NCBI RefSeq assembly: GCF_050908995.1
Contig: NC_135119.1
Span: 24,395,001-24,459,000 of the forward strand
Reading direction: 5' to 3'
DNA length: 64,000 nucleotides
DNA from: Andrena cerasifolii
Lineage: Eukaryota > Arthropoda > Insecta > Hymenoptera > Andrenidae
Shown: positions 46,573-58,586 of the stretch, one piece after another
Position numbering within the stretch: position 1 is the first letter of the stretch
Layout: the number at the start of each line of letters is the position of its first letter
Program-made: the position numbers and the translations under genes
Notes under the pieces: generated by a model
Databases searched by the model: none
The model's input: the letters and a program-made list of their open reading frames with translations, nothing else
What the model was told of the DNA's origin: nothing

Positions 46573-47478
46573 CGTACACTGATGGGGGACACAAAAATGT
46601 CACTTGGTTCTTCTCTGAGCGCAGCTAAGAGTTCTCAAAGTAATACACAGTACGTGATAACACGGAGCGAGGGTTTATTTAACGCGTCTTGAAATTAGAG
46701 GAGCAAACGAGCCGCGATGGTCCTTAGACTTTACCGCCGCGCGATAAAGCGTCGTTCGTACTGAGTGCACCCCTAATTGCTAGGACCAGCGCATAAACGA
46801 GTCGAAGTTCAAGATCTCGGCGGAGTTGCACGCACCGTAGATCAGATTGATAGATTCGTGCAAATCTTCGTAACGGTTTCCTCGGCTCGTTGCGTTGTGA
46901 TTAGCATAACGCCTGAATAACAATCTTCTGGAACGCGACGGCTATTTTTTTCCGTCCCAAACCGAACGGTGCAGGGAGGCAACACTGATACAACTGTTTA
47001 TAAGTATATAGAGATAAATTCTGTGGTCAGATGGCAAAGACGAATTGCTACTTATGTTTAAAGTTTCTCTGTGAAAAAATCATTCACATTTCTCTGGTTA
47101 TTTATTGCGAAATTTTAATCAAAACATCAACTGAATATGGATATAGCAACTTAAAGCGCCATGCCAAGGCCAAGTTGGTAAATCAAAAAGAACGGGATTC
47201 CCGGGAATTTTTTTGGAAATATTTAGTATTTTGTATTTTTCTTACAACTAATTCCTTATTTTAAACGCAATTTCTCAGTAATTTGGTTATAGAAAAATAT
47301 TAAAAATTGAGCCCCTACCTAGGGAAATTAATAATAGTAACAGTTTTTTATAGAAAGGTGTGAAGATTAATTTTTTATATATTTTCGTTAATTTCATCAC
47401 TGAAGCCTTCCAGTTTGATTTTCACAATTCGATTTTCCGAATCATATCGGTCCCAGATTGTTCGAATAATTGACGGGC
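46573..47478. other. Unassigned stretch upstream of the lipase
   Basis: 46573-46990 is unique, moderate GC. 47031-47264 (+) encodes MAKTNCYLCLKF..GYSNLKRHAKAK, faintly like a BED-type zinc finger of a hAT transposase; this is weak. Nothing else assigned. Confidence 0.3.
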
Positions 47479-47491
47479 TACTGTACTATTA

Positions 47492-48108
47492 GGGTGTGTC
47501 AATTTTATCAGTGTATAAATTTTAAAAACGACTAGTGGAACAATTTCGGTTTAAAATTAACCACTACCTTTAAATTTTGTGTAATGCATTATTTACCTAG
47601 TTGGAGTTTCATTTGAAATTATAGAAAAATACGAAAATTACTAAAATTATTTTAAAAAAATTTAATAATTGAGTTTATAAATCGCAACAGGAGCAAAGAA
47701 AATATTACTTCTTTGGTGGAGTTTGTTAAATAGCATTAAATTTACTACATAGATGACACATAGCTAGATCTGTTGCTAAAGTTACATATATTTTCATTTT
47801 GTAATAAATACACATTTCCATACATTTTCATGCGAATGTAATAAACACTAATTTCCACATATTTTTATTTTCATTTTCATGCTTTTATGTAAGCAAGATT
47901 CACTTCAAGCAATATATGAATATGTAATTTGTAGTTAAATCTTCCTTAATTTTCTCTTTTTTCAACTGTCATTTGAAGTAGCTAAACCTCACTCAAATCA
48001 ATTTCTGAAGATGATTTCAGCTTCAGGATTAAAAACAGCATTACTTTGTCACCAGTCGTTTTAAAATTTTCAAAATTTTTTAAATTTCCCCATAAAATTG
48101 ACACACCC
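47492..48108. mobile_element. Inverted-repeat element flanked by a 13-bp direct repeat (617 bp)
   Basis: TACTGTACTATTA at 47479-47491 and 48109-48121 flank GGGTGTGTCAATTTTAT / ATAAAATTGACACACCC. Terminal similarity extends discontinuously for about 70 bp (AATTTTAAAACGACT). A related copy starts near 51352. Superfamily uncertain; a Mutator-like element would have 9-11 bp duplications. Confidence 0.75.
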
Positions 48109-48194
48109 TACTGTACTATTACTAAATGAGTTAGAAGCGAATACGGTGCGCCAACTATCTGACTGACGCAATAAATATTTCCATTACTGTAAAT

Positions 48195-48628
48195 AAAAAA
48201 AAGCTTGGCAAATGAGCCGAGAAGCCTGCGGAAGTGGTCGTTGCCTTTTCCCACAGCGTTGCTCGGCTACGACCACGGTAGCCAAAGGATTCATGGACCA
48301 GAAACTCAAGCATCGAAACGTCCGCGGGTCTGATTTGAATATCGGGGACAGCGATCGAAGCCTGTCGGACGTAGTTCGCGTCCGTTCGCAGACGATAGTC
48401 GTGAGAAGGGAAAGTTAGATGATCGACCAGGCGATCTTCCAACTTGTCCCGGTCACCTGCGTTAAAGATCGCGAGGTAAGCGTCGCTCACACTGACACTC
48501 TGATTTATCGTGTGATCAAATGACGCGTGCAACACGTGACCCAGCACGAGCGTGTAATTAGCTTCGATCAAATCGCCAAAGCAAAGGACTTTCAACTGTT
48601 TCGTAGGGGAGAGAGGGGTCGGTGACAC
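48195..48628 (-). CDS. Orphan protein-like ORF of unknown function (fragment)
   Basis: An open frame of about 130 meaningful codons on the - strand reads LKVLCFGDLIEANYTLVLGH, then NQSVSVSDAYLAIFN, KLEDRLVDHLTFPSHDYRLR, and DVSMLEFLVHESFGYRGR. It is GC-rich with coding-like composition between AT-rich flanks. The alternating hydrophobic pattern and NxT/NxS sites suggest an extracellular beta-sandwich segment, but I do not recognise the family. An acceptor-like CTCTCCCCTACGAAACAG precedes LKVLCF (near 48596). No partner exon was found. It could be an isolated exon, a gene fragment, or chance. Confidence 0.35.
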
Positions 48629-48833
48629 TATCAGCGCTGGCTTTAGGAAATAAGTACAATGTACTTCCCCCTATCCGAACGAGAAAGTTTAGTGGCCTTG
48701 AAATGTGGAGAGTGATGACCTTGGAGAAATGTTTGAGTTAGTACGATACTCGATTTTTGGCTTTCTGCCTCGAGTGTAGGGAACATCGATTTTACATGAA
48801 TAGCACTCGATTTTAGCGGAACGCACCTTAGAC

Positions 48834-49334
48834 CAGAGTTGGGCATTAATTAAATAAAAAATTATTTAAATAACGGATCAAATAAAATTTACTTTACCTT
48901 TAGATTATTTGACGAATGAAGTTAATTATTTTATTCGACGAGAGTTTCAACTTGAGAGTCGAATAAATTTGTCAACTTTAAGCTCAAGTTTACCTGTAAC
49001 TTTCACTACATTCGACGTGAAATAATTTTCTGGCGCGCGTTGGAACCCCCCAGAACCGGCCAATGGGCGATTCTGCGCTGTGACGCGCGCGCCACAAAAT
49101 TATTTGACGTCGAAAAAAGTTTAAGTTAAAGGCAAAGTTACAGTTAAGTTAAAGGCAAAGTTACAGTTAAGTTAAAGGCAAAGTTACAGTTAAGTTAAAG
49201 GTAAAGTTAGAGTTATGTTAAAGGTGAACAATTTATTCGACGATGAAGTTGAAATGTGCGACGAATAAATTTTTGTTTTTTATATTTATTCGTTACACGA
49301 AATTTTATTTAAATAAAAATTTTGCCCACCTCTG
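48834..49334. mobile_element. hAT-like element with perfect 8-bp duplication (501 bp)
   Basis: CCTTAGAC at 48826-48833 and 49335-49342 flank CAGAGTTGGGCATTAATT / AATTTTGCCCACCTCTG. The termini relate it to the MITEs at 23615 and 43954, but the interior is different and contains a 23-bp tandem array. Confidence 0.85.
49122..49226. repeat. 23-bp tandem repeat, about 4.5 copies
   Basis: Unit GTTAAAGGCAAAGTTACAGTTAA repeats at 23-base spacing inside the hAT-like element (unit written as two halves: GTTAAAGGCAAAG and TTACAGTTAA); the last copy is diverged. Confidence 0.8.
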
Positions 49335-49484
49335 CCTTAGACAGTGAATTCATTGATATTCACGTGCGCAATGGCACCCCCCAAACAAGTGGCGTTGTAA
49401 AATGAAAAGAAAACTGGATTTCAGTCTCTAAACATATTTTAATAATATTATTTATATACAATTATTTAAATACAATCTGCTTAA

Positions 49485-50610
49485 TGATAATATTGACTGT
49501 TCCGGTATTCTTTTACTTATTAAATTTTATGCACCTTTTAGAAATATAAGACGAACTTCCCTACTCTACATCGAACCTCATCGGACAGTGTTGGATAAAT
49601 TCAATACTATTAATCATATTGCCTCTCATGTTAATAATTATTCCGGTATGATTGACCTTTTTGACTGTTCGTTAAACTCGTTTATGCAATCAATCTTCAA
49701 AATCGTCAACAGCTGACTGTTGCTGTGATTTTTTCTTTCAGGCGTCCTCTATTCAATGTTCCTAGAAGACCCCTTCGGGGATTAAGAAATGGTTGGCAAA
49801 ATTATATTCATTGATAATCTTATTTTCGTGGGGAAGGGAAAGATGTTTTGGGAATGTAGGTTTCTGGGGGATTTGTAGGGTTAAAAGTACACTTTTGCTA
49901 TTTTGAAGGCAACTTTCTTTAAACATTATTTTTAGTTATAATTTGATTTACGAGAAGAAGGGACGTTAGAGGTTTGAAAGGCTTCTTCTGCTATTTTGGA
50001 AGTAACTTTGTTATTGAGAAATCATTGGTGAACATTATTTTTAGTTATTAATTTGATTTACGAGAAGAAAGGACGTTAGAGGTTTGAAAATCCTCCTCTG
50101 CAATTTTGGAAGTAATTTTGTTATTGAGAAATCTTTCGTGTACATTATTTTTAGTTATTAATTTGATTTACGAGAAGAAGGGACGTTAGAGGTTCGAAAC
50201 TCTTCCTCTGCAATTTTAGAAGTAACTTTGTTATTGAGAAATCTTTGGTGAACATTTTTTTTAGTTATTAATTTGATTTACGAGAAAAAGGGACGTTAGA
50301 GGTTTGAAAGTCTTCCTCTGCAATTTTAGAAGTAACTTTGTTATTGAGAAATCTTTGGTGAACATTATTTTTAGTTATTAATTTGATTTGCGAGAAGAAG
50401 GGACGTTAGAGGTTTGAAAGTCTTCCTCTGCAATTTTGGAAGTAACTTTGTTATTGAGAAATCTTTCGTGAACATTATTTTTAGTTATTAATTTGATTTG
50501 CGAGAAGAAGGGACGGGCTTCTTTTATGTTCGCTTCGTTGTGCTCACCTTATTATTTTTGTTCTTCTTCTCACTACATATCAAAGGGTTTCCGTTAATAA
50601 ACACATTATT
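49485..50610 (+). mobile_element. 5'-truncated LINE with minisatellite in its 3' UTR
   Basis: 49491-49722 reads as the C-terminal end of a non-LTR reverse transcriptase: LLLIKFYAPFRNIRRTSLLY, then HRTVLDKFNTINHIASHV and MIDLFDCSLNSFMQSIF, then TGA. The 3' UTR contains six 110-bp repeat units and ends with GTTAATAAACACATTATTATT and A-rich sequence. Jockey/I/R1-like by wording; the exact clade is not asserted. Confidence 0.6.
49905..50516. repeat. 110-bp minisatellite with exact period
   Basis: GGACGTTAGAGGTTTGAAA begins at 49961, 50071, 50181, 50291 and 50401, and a partial GGACG at 50511: the period is 110 without a single length change. Base differences between units are few. Confidence 0.92.
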
Positions 50611-51348
50611 ATTATTAAAAATCACCCAATGAATTTCATCGAACTTGCACTAAAAATATTCTTATCCCTTAACCGGCTCCCCTCCAAGATTAAATCCCGA
50701 GCGCATGCTGAACTTGGTCCCCCGCTTAATGATCGATGGAGCAAAGCGGACAAGAACGACCGACGATCTCGTAATATCTGCAGCTCCTTTCCAGTCCAAG
50801 GCGCCGCGTGCCCGTGGAAAATCGCCGGCACCTGTCACTGCGAGATTGCAGGTCGAGAAGCCACGGATCGAGATTGTCAGCGCCTCCTGAACTTACGACC
50901 TAGATCCAGCGCTGGAAAAAGCCTCGAGCAGCAAGAACCGCGCGTTATCTGGAGGAATACGTGTCCAGGGAACGAGTTCCCATGGCTGTTTCGCGACGAG
51001 CCGAGGGAACTCCCCGATTCTCATTACAGAACAGTGTCCAGCGAGCTTCTAACTAATGCAAACACTTTAAATCGACGAAGGACGATGAGAAAGCCGGGAA
51101 CGTAGACTCCAACTTCCGCTTCGGCTGCACCGAAGCGCACTGGGGCGTTTGGGGGCGTGGACGCGGCTGGATAAAAGTAAAACGGTCGAAGGAAATCGGC
51201 TGAAGAAAGTTCCGTATCGGCGTGTTGCGAGTCGGCAGAGATAAGAAAGAGAAACTCTTTTTGTTGAGCGATGGGTGGACGGAGTGGATCATCTCGTTAG
51301 AGATCGGGAGGGAAAAGCAGTGGGGGCGGCAAATGTCGATGGTAGGTA
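50611..51348. other. Unique non-coding stretch
   Basis: Moderate-GC sequence with a 158-codon + strand ORF (50629-51105) that has no recognisable motif. No repeats were seen. Possible regulatory sequence, unproven. Confidence 0.3.
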
Positions 51349-51351
51349 GGG

Positions 51352-51925
51352 TGATGTCAATTTTTTCAATTTTTCAAATTTTAAAAACGACTGGTGGAAA
51401 AACGGTATAATTTCAGATTTAAAATTAACCACTACCTTTAAATTTGGTGTAATGCATTATTTACCTAGTTGGGACTTTATTTGAAATTATAGAAAAATAT
51501 GATAATTATTAAAATTATTAAAAAAAAATTAATAATTGAGCTTATAAATCGCAACAGAAGCAAAGAAGATATCGCTTCTTTGGTGGACTTTGTAAAATAG
51601 TATTACACTTACTACATAGATGACATATAGCTAGATCTGTTGCTAAAGTTACATATATCTTCATTTTGTAATAAATACACATTTCCATACATTTTCATGC
51701 GAATGTAATAAATATTAATTTCCACATATTTTTATTTTCATTTTCATGCTTTTATGTAAGCAAGGCTCGCTTTAAGCAGTATATGAATATGTAGTTTGTA
51801 GTTAAATCTTCCTTAATTTTCACTTTTTTCAACTGTCGTTTGAAGTAGTTCAAACTTCTGAAGATAGTATCAGAGTCAGGACAAGTTCTGAAGATAGTTT
51901 CAGAGTCAGGATTAAAAACAGCATT
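51352..51925. mobile_element. Copy of the 617-bp element, right end replaced by a family C fragment
   Basis: Sequence from GGGTGATGTCAATTTTTTCA to GATTAAAAACAGCATTA matches the 47492 element throughout. At the equivalent of its last 80 bases it switches to AGGTGAATGTCCCACTTTC (family C, 51926-52015). Confidence 0.7.
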
Positions 51926-52179
51926 AAGGTGAATGTCCCACTTTCTGCTCATTTCGTATTTCTCTTATTATTATATGCGTTACGTTTGTACTACAGCTTG
52001 TACGAGCTTGGGGCAAAATTTCGAATAACGAATAAAAGTTAACAAAATCACTCGTCATGTGCCGAGTAAAATAAACCCGGATTTTCGAACCTCAAACAGC
52101 GAAAAAAGCTAAAGTCACTTTTATTTGACCCTTATTTAAATAATTCTTTATTTACAAATCCCCAGGCTGGAAATTCAAA

Positions 52180-52890
52180 ACATTATAAAATTTTTTATAT
52201 AGGTATGTAGAAAATATATAGCAATGTGTTATGCAACTTATTTTGCCTCCCACATTCATTCTAAGGGTGTGAAATTGCTCCCTCATATCCACTGGCCCCC
52301 GAAAATTTCGCCATTTACCGATTTTGTGTTATAACTCGCAAACTGCAAGAGATAGAAAATACCTTATCAAACAGAATTAACTCCTTTTAATTAGGACAAT
52401 CATTTGGTAATTTATAGTCTGCGAGTTATAACACAAACTCGGAAAATAGCTGGACCAAGGGTCCATTTCTATTGGAAATGGGTTATGAAATAAACTGTAA
52501 AACAGTATATTCTTTATAAACTCTAGTTTATTTTACTCAGCTCGGAAGGACCTCGTCGTATCCTGCTGAAGGCAAGACTCGAAGTGAAGAGAAAACGCCA
52601 AAGGCAATTCGAAAAGTCCGTTGTCCACTTGAAAAGGGACAGGCCTGCGTTCTGTCTCTTACCCTTGCAGTTAGAATAAGGATTCCCTAACAGACCCATG
52701 GGCCCGCTGGCCTCAGCGGTTCTCATACGTAACCAAATTCATTTTTGTGTTACCAACAATCCAACAATTTCACCCCCTTAGAATAAATTCGAGCAGCAAA
52801 ATAAAAATTGCTTGATACATATCTATATATCCTCTACATACCCCCAAAGTATCATAATTTCTTTAATTTCAGGATCTTCCCTTGTTAGTT
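52180..52890. mobile_element. Family I palindromic MITE interrupted by another insert
   Basis: Left arm (ACCGATTTTGTGTTATAACTCG) and right arm (TTTCACCCCCTTAGAATAAAT; CAGGATCTTCCCTTG) match the copy at 17166. About 310 bases (52455-52770) are foreign; read on the - strand they contain GTGAGAACC-like start, AGTAAAATAAACTAGAG and a TTTACAGTTTATTTC end, possibly a solo LTR. This last point is weak. Confidence 0.55.
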
Positions 52891-53691
52891 AACGCCCAAC
52901 TCCGCCAGACCAGTCCGCGCGCGGCAGGTGAAATTCGGAAAAAGAAAGCCAGGCGTACGAGGGCCGCGGTCTGTTAATGGTGACGATCTGAGGCGAGCAG
53001 TTCGAGTTTCCTCGTGTTTTTGCAGGTCGCGACAAAAAGAGCGCGGTCCCGGCTGAGGGAGAGGCATGGAAAAGGGAAATCAGGACTGGCCTCGGACGCC
53101 TGTCTGGTTCGCTCTTTTTAAGGCGGCTCGCGACTTTCCAGCGGCGGATCGGCCGCGGAAAAATCGGCGATCGCGTCTAGCCGGGGCCTGCCGCGCGCGC
53201 TGTGTCAAGGTCCCCATCGTCGATGACGAGCGAGCATGACCGGTTTACGCATCCCCAATGATAATTAGCTACGTGCTACGTCGTCGACGTCCGATCGACC
53301 GGGGAACAAGGAGAGGATTCAACGGGAACGGCTCCTCGGTTCTTCGGCGACTTCGTCGAGCGGCTGTTGAGCAAAATATCCGCATCCTGGCGGTATACAG
53401 GAATTACACCTGCGAAAAGTTGTGACACCGAGGGACCTCGAGCGAAACCGATTTCGGAGCGGACGATAGGTCGTCGCGTGCTTTGCAATTTATAGGAGAT
53501 TGTGGGCTTGCTTCCGCGATGAAAGGAGGAGGAGGGACGAATCCGTGGGGGAAACTTTGCGCGTGAGTTTTAATCCTCCAAGGAATAAAAGTTTTCAAGT
53601 TAAACGGTTTCGTGTAATTTGATAAAGAACGTACCAGAAAGTAAAAAATAATTTTTTTCTTGTACTACAGTTACGATGGTGATGTGGCACT
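52891..53691. other. Unique GC-rich stretch
   Basis: Moderate to high GC with short ORFs on the - strand only; no recognisable protein or repeat pairs. Confidence 0.3.
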
Positions 53692-53695
53692 TTAA

Positions 53696-54285
53696 GGGGA
53701 GGTTCCGGTCTAGAGCTAAAAAAAAATAGGTGATCTTTAGGAATTAATTAAAGGAAAACTATTATATATAATTTAATGGGATCTTTTGCATTGTATTAAG
53801 GATGTCTTAGATTATAGAAATATATTTTTTGTTTTATAATTAATCATTGCAGACGGCACTGGGGAGTCGTTAAAGTCAAGGCGTCAAAAAATTGATCCAA
53901 ATCGGTGGGACATGTATCTCCAATAGTTATTATCCGAATCGACTAAAACTTTTCTTATTTTGAAGAATATACTTCTGGCTAGGGGGGAAAGCAGAACAAA
54001 TACAAAATAGTGAAAATTCATAATGTTCAAAGGCGTTGAAAGAGTGAAAAATATAGGGAAAATGTGATTTCAAATTTCAAGTGGCGTTATTTTCTAAAAA
54101 AAATTGTTATTTTTGTATTTTTTCTGATTTCCTCCCTAGCCAGAAATATATTCTTCAAAATAAAAAAAGTTTCAGTCGAATCGGATAATAACTTTTGGAG
54201 ATACAGGTCCCACCGTTTCGAGAACACTGTTTCGAGAAACACGCGTTTAAAGTTTTACGTGGGCGCTGAGTGGCCGGTTGTTGCC
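53696..54285. mobile_element. Family A TTAA element, right-truncated
   Basis: TTAA at 53692-53695 then GGGGAGGTTCCGGTCTAGAG. Similarity to the copies at 3639 (reverse) and 20337 runs to about 54285 (GAGTGGCCGGTTGTTGCCCA), where it stops without a terminus. Confidence 0.75.
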
Positions 54286-55763
54286 CACTATATTGTTGTC
54301 TCATTATGGATTTGCACCTTAGAGGTTTCCTTTATGGCTTGTGCATTAGAGTAAGTGACATTAGTGGGACAGGTACGTTCAGTATGTCTCGTCAATCAAT
54401 CACGTCGAATAATAGTTATGAAAGTATGATAACGCGAGGCTGGAAATCTCTGGCTATTGAAATTCACGACTTTTCTTTTGAATTATTAGCAAGAAACAGG
54501 AATTGCTACTGGGGTGTCATCTTGCCAAGCAAAGAAGCAACGACTCGTCGTGTTCCTTCGACTAATGTATATAATTAAGTGATTCGAGTACCCATTTACC
54601 ATGGATCGTGTGAACGTAATTACAGGCGTCAAAGAAGCTTCAGCATCCGAAGAATGCCGCAGCCCCTGGACAGGATTTGCGAAATCCATCAATTACACAC
54701 CTACAAGACCGATTATACCGGCTGCAGACCGTGTATCCTGCGTGACGAGCGCACGCAGAAACAGTGAAATAATAGACGATAGTTCAGCCAGACGGAAAGC
54801 GCGGGAGAAAACGCGTTCCTGCCTGGCTGGACCCTTCGCTGTACTGCGAGTTCCGTACGAACTGTCGCTTTTAGATCGACGAGTTTACATAATTCGCTGG
54901 AAAAGTCTGTCGCGATTACGAAATAAGAGGAACTATTATTACACCGAAGTCGCTTGGCTCGACTTTCGCGTTACACTTTTTCCCCTTTTCCCCAGCCGTC
55001 TTTGGGGTTCGTGTTGGCTTCAATTATTCTGAAATTGAACCCGTGAAAATTGCAGTGGCGCGAGGAAAGCAAAATCATTGTTTTTCATTCTTCTAAAGTT
55101 TAGAGGCTAAACACTAGTTTCGCTAATAAAATTGAAGTGATCTATTCGCCACACTGTCAGACGGGGGCTGGCTTGAATATAATTTCAACGTCAGGACGAT
55201 ATGTTGCCTATGAAAAGTAGTCCTCGAATAAATACTTAATTGCGCTAGGCAACATTGTTCCTTTTCTTAAAGTTCAAACTTATCAAGACGTCATAAATCA
55301 TACGTGCCAGGGGATTACTGGCTCCAGTATGAATGGGACGCAGACACGCACCAGACCCAACTTGGATGCGGCTAAACGAAGGATTCATTAGCCGACAGCG
55401 AGTAGAATTCGCGAGATTAATGGAAATCTAAGCGGAGAAAGGCGTTCGAGATCGACTCCAATCAGACACGTAATAAATTCTGCGCGGATAAGTCCTGGCT
55501 GACTACTCGAGCGGGGCTTTCGAAACGGCTTCGGAAGATTGCTTCACCTTCATTAACCATAAAGGATCGTCCGCGTGTGTGTTTACGGTGGTGTCGCCTG
55601 TACGTCAATAATGTCGTAACCACGGTGTATGAACTAATAACTCTTCGATCGCGTTTAAAAACCGCGCTGCCCCTTTGCCGGTTGAAAGAGGTTGGGAAAG
55701 GGGTGCTTGAAAAAACGGGGGAACGTTATCGCATTTCATCTTAGGCTTCGTTCAAATTTAATG
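54286..55763. other. Unique non-coding stretch
   Basis: Moderate GC; + strand ORFs of 62-143 codons (54579-55032) have no recognisable domains. Nothing assigned. Confidence 0.3.
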
Positions 55764-56077
55764 GGCCATTCGACTTTGATCGGCCGAAAAATAACGCTAT
55801 TTTTAATGATTTTTTCCTGAGTAAATACAACACATAAGGAAATAAATCTTATTAGAATTTATTAGTTACTATATTATACAAAAAAAAATAAAAATATTAT
55901 ATTCAATTTTACAAAAATAATTTACAATTGAAAAAAAACTTCAATATTTTTGGTGTACCTAATATAAGAATAGCTTAATAAATACCGAAAAGATTTATTT
56001 CATTATATGCTGTATTAACACACAAAAAATCTTTAAAAACAGCTCAATATTTCGGCCGATCAAAGTAGAATGGCCCT
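55764..56077. mobile_element. Palindromic MITE, termini GGGCCATTC (about 314 bp)
   Basis: GGGCCATTCGACTTTGATCG..CCGAAA and TTTCGGCCGATCAAAGTAGA..GGCCC are inverted, with an AT-rich interior. It directly abuts family B copy 3; the target duplication is unclear. Confidence 0.65.
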
Positions 56078-56080
56078 TAT

Positions 56081-56821
56081 AGGATTATACCTAGTCAGGC
56101 GGTCGAAAAGAGGCGAATGTTTGTGAATTTTTTTTGAAAAAGCGGAAGCATATATTCTCACAGAACTTTTTGCGTTTAAAACAGCAACATTTATAGAACC
56201 TTTGGTATTTTTTTAGTAGAAAAATATTTACGTTTATAATAAAATAACAAGCGACATCCAAGAAGCATTTTTAAAAATATGGTTTTGCGGTGAGCACTGC
56301 CATTCGGAACCAGATTATCTAAAATCAAAAAACAAAAAAGATTTCGTTAGTATATTAATGTATCCTCAGGCTGACGGAGAGAATTATTAAGTTAAAACAA
56401 CATGGCAGCTATTTAAAGTTGAAATCCTGATCTTTCCTGCAAAAATTACGCGAAAAAAAACCGGATTTCAACTTTAAATAGCTGCCATGTTTTTTTAACT
56501 TAATATTTCGGAAATTCCCTCCATAAATCAGAGGATACATTAATATATTACTTAACGAAATCTTTTTTGTATTTCGATTTTTGATAATCTGGTTCCGGAA
56601 GGCAGTGTTCACCGCAAAACCAAATTTTTAAAAATGCTTCTTGGATGTCGCTTGTTATTTTATTATAAACGTAAACATTTTTCCACGAAAAAATTACCGA
56701 TTTTTCTATAAACGTTGCTCTTTTAAACGCAAAAAGTTTTGTGAAAATATATGCTTCCGCTTCTTCAAAAAAAATTCACAAACATTCGCCTCTTTTCGGC
56801 CGCCTGACTAGGTATAACCCC
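56081..56821. mobile_element. Family B palindromic TTAA element, copy 3 (741 bp)
   Basis: Left flank TTAT (56077-56080, decayed TTAA) and right TTAA (56822-56825) flank AGGATTATACCTAGTCAGGC / GCCTGACTAGGTATAACCCC. The halves are inverted as in the other copies. The left terminus has diverged. Confidence 0.85.
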
Positions 56822-56825
56822 TTAA

Positions 56826-57615
56826 GTGGACTACCTACTGCAACAGGCAAACGTCTGAGCGTGCAGCTTCGCAATCACCTGAAAACGCAGTTAACCTGAA
56901 AGAAGTGCAAACCTCCCGCGTGCACCAGTTCACACGGGATCATGGTCTGTCTGACCCACATCCAGCGAGCTTCTCGGTATTCTTTGTGCGTGGAACTCTT
57001 CTCTCGCATTATCCACTATTCTGCAATGCGTTGTTCGTCGTGGATGTTCACAGGGTTCGATTGCCATCTGTGTGGGCGCCATCCGGATGTACAGCGATCA
57101 CGATACAAGAGCACAATGGATGTTGCCTCGTCGGCCACGTGCAATTGTTGCGTCGGTCGGTTTTTGTTAGTTTCTTTCGCTTCTGTCAGCACGTAATGAA
57201 TTACATAAAGCTGCATGGTAACGTGCGCGCGAATGGCGCGATAGCGTATTCGAATTCAGCTGCGCTTTACTCGAGTGGGACTGAAAGAAATCATTGCTTC
57301 AGATAGGTATCAAAGTGTGGTGTTTTAATTGGGCGGAATGGGTTGGTTATTCTTGGCCATTCCTGATAGCTTGATTCGAAAGGATTCTTTGTTCCTCCGC
57401 GGAACAGGTGGAACGTTTGAATAATTCATACAGCGATTTGCGATACAAATTTGCTCGCTGCAGCGGTCATTTGAATAGCTATACTCATTGCTCATCCTTT
57501 CGATTTTGTTCATGGTTAATTGACAGCATTACCATCAAGTGATTGATCAGGGGTACGTCCCGAGACTCTTTTGAAAGGACACCGCAAGTAATACGAACCG
57601 CTGCCACGAAACAAA
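56826..57615. other. Unique non-coding stretch
   Basis: Overlapping ORFs on both strands (133 codons + at 56905-57306) show no recognisable motif. I checked the - strand for a lipase signal-peptide exon and found none convincing. Confidence 0.3.
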
Positions 57616-57619
57616 TTAA

Positions 57620-58582
57620 AGGGTTACATACCCTTGACGGGTCGGAAGATAGGGTCAGGTTTATGATTCTTTTTTATATAAAGAAACGTCATATTTGAAA
57701 GTCGAAATGTACACCTTGTTGTGTATGAATTAAACTATGTAAAGATAGTAAAAAAAAACGGGAAATATTCATCAAGCCGTTGAGTTGTACAAAAATCCAC
57801 ATAATGTACACATTTTCCGAGGGTTCAAACGGGTATACCCCCTTAAGAAATGGTGCCAAGCAGCCCCTTCTCACAAGGCCTCATCATATTTGCAGCACTG
57901 AAAATATCTCAGAGATTAGTGGACCATTTTTCAAGAAATAAATTGCAGTCTTAAAAATATTCGTGCAAAATTTTATTGAAGGTCCAGTAATCTCTGAGAT
58001 ACTTCTGGTACCGTAAATGCGACAATTACGCCTTGGGAGAAGGAGCTGCTATGGCGCCATTTTCTAAGATATCAAATTTCTTTTTTCAGAGAATGCAGCT
58101 TAATTTATACACAACAATGTGTATATCTTGATTTTCAAATATGACGTTTCATTACCTGAACAAGAAACATCACAAAAATGGCCCTACCGTCAAGGACCCA
58201 GTTCCTGATCAGTTTAGGAAAATAAACCAAATAATAAGCTTATTATGATACAAATTTATTCTAACAAATTACTAAATAATTATGAAGTATTTTGAAACTT
58301 ACACGCAAAATTTGATAGCTCATAGTAAAACGTGTGAAGGTGATCAGAAACTGCTTTGCATTTTTCACTTTCAAAGTTAAACTGTAAAATAATTATAAAT
58401 ATGTGTGCACTTTTTTTAATACCAAATTAAAGATAAAACATAGATTTACTGAAGTAGCAAAAATCTTTTAAACTTGGCTAAGTTTTCCCTTTACACGTTT
58501 AAAAATCCGCGGTAGTTACTCTAAGTGATCAGGAACTGGGTCCTTGAGGGTACTTTCCGCCCGGTCAAGGGTACGTAACCTC
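57620..58582. mobile_element. Large palindromic element with decayed TTAA (963 bp)
   Basis: TTAA (57616-57619) and TTGA (58583-58586) flank AGGGTTACATACCCTTGACG / ..GTCAAGGGTACGTAACCTC. Inner inverted pairs: CATATTTGAAA..ACACAA / TTGT..TTTCAAATATG, and CAGTTCCTGATCA / TGATCAGGAACTG near 58199 and 58529. The second pair may be a further nested hairpin. Confidence 0.65.
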
Positions 58583-58586
58583 TTGA

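Noticed and set aside
47031..47264. BED zinc-finger (hAT transposase N-terminus)
   Set aside because: Only C-x2-C and a GYSNLKRHAKAK-like stretch fit; spacing and the final His are wrong. Mentioned only in the region note.
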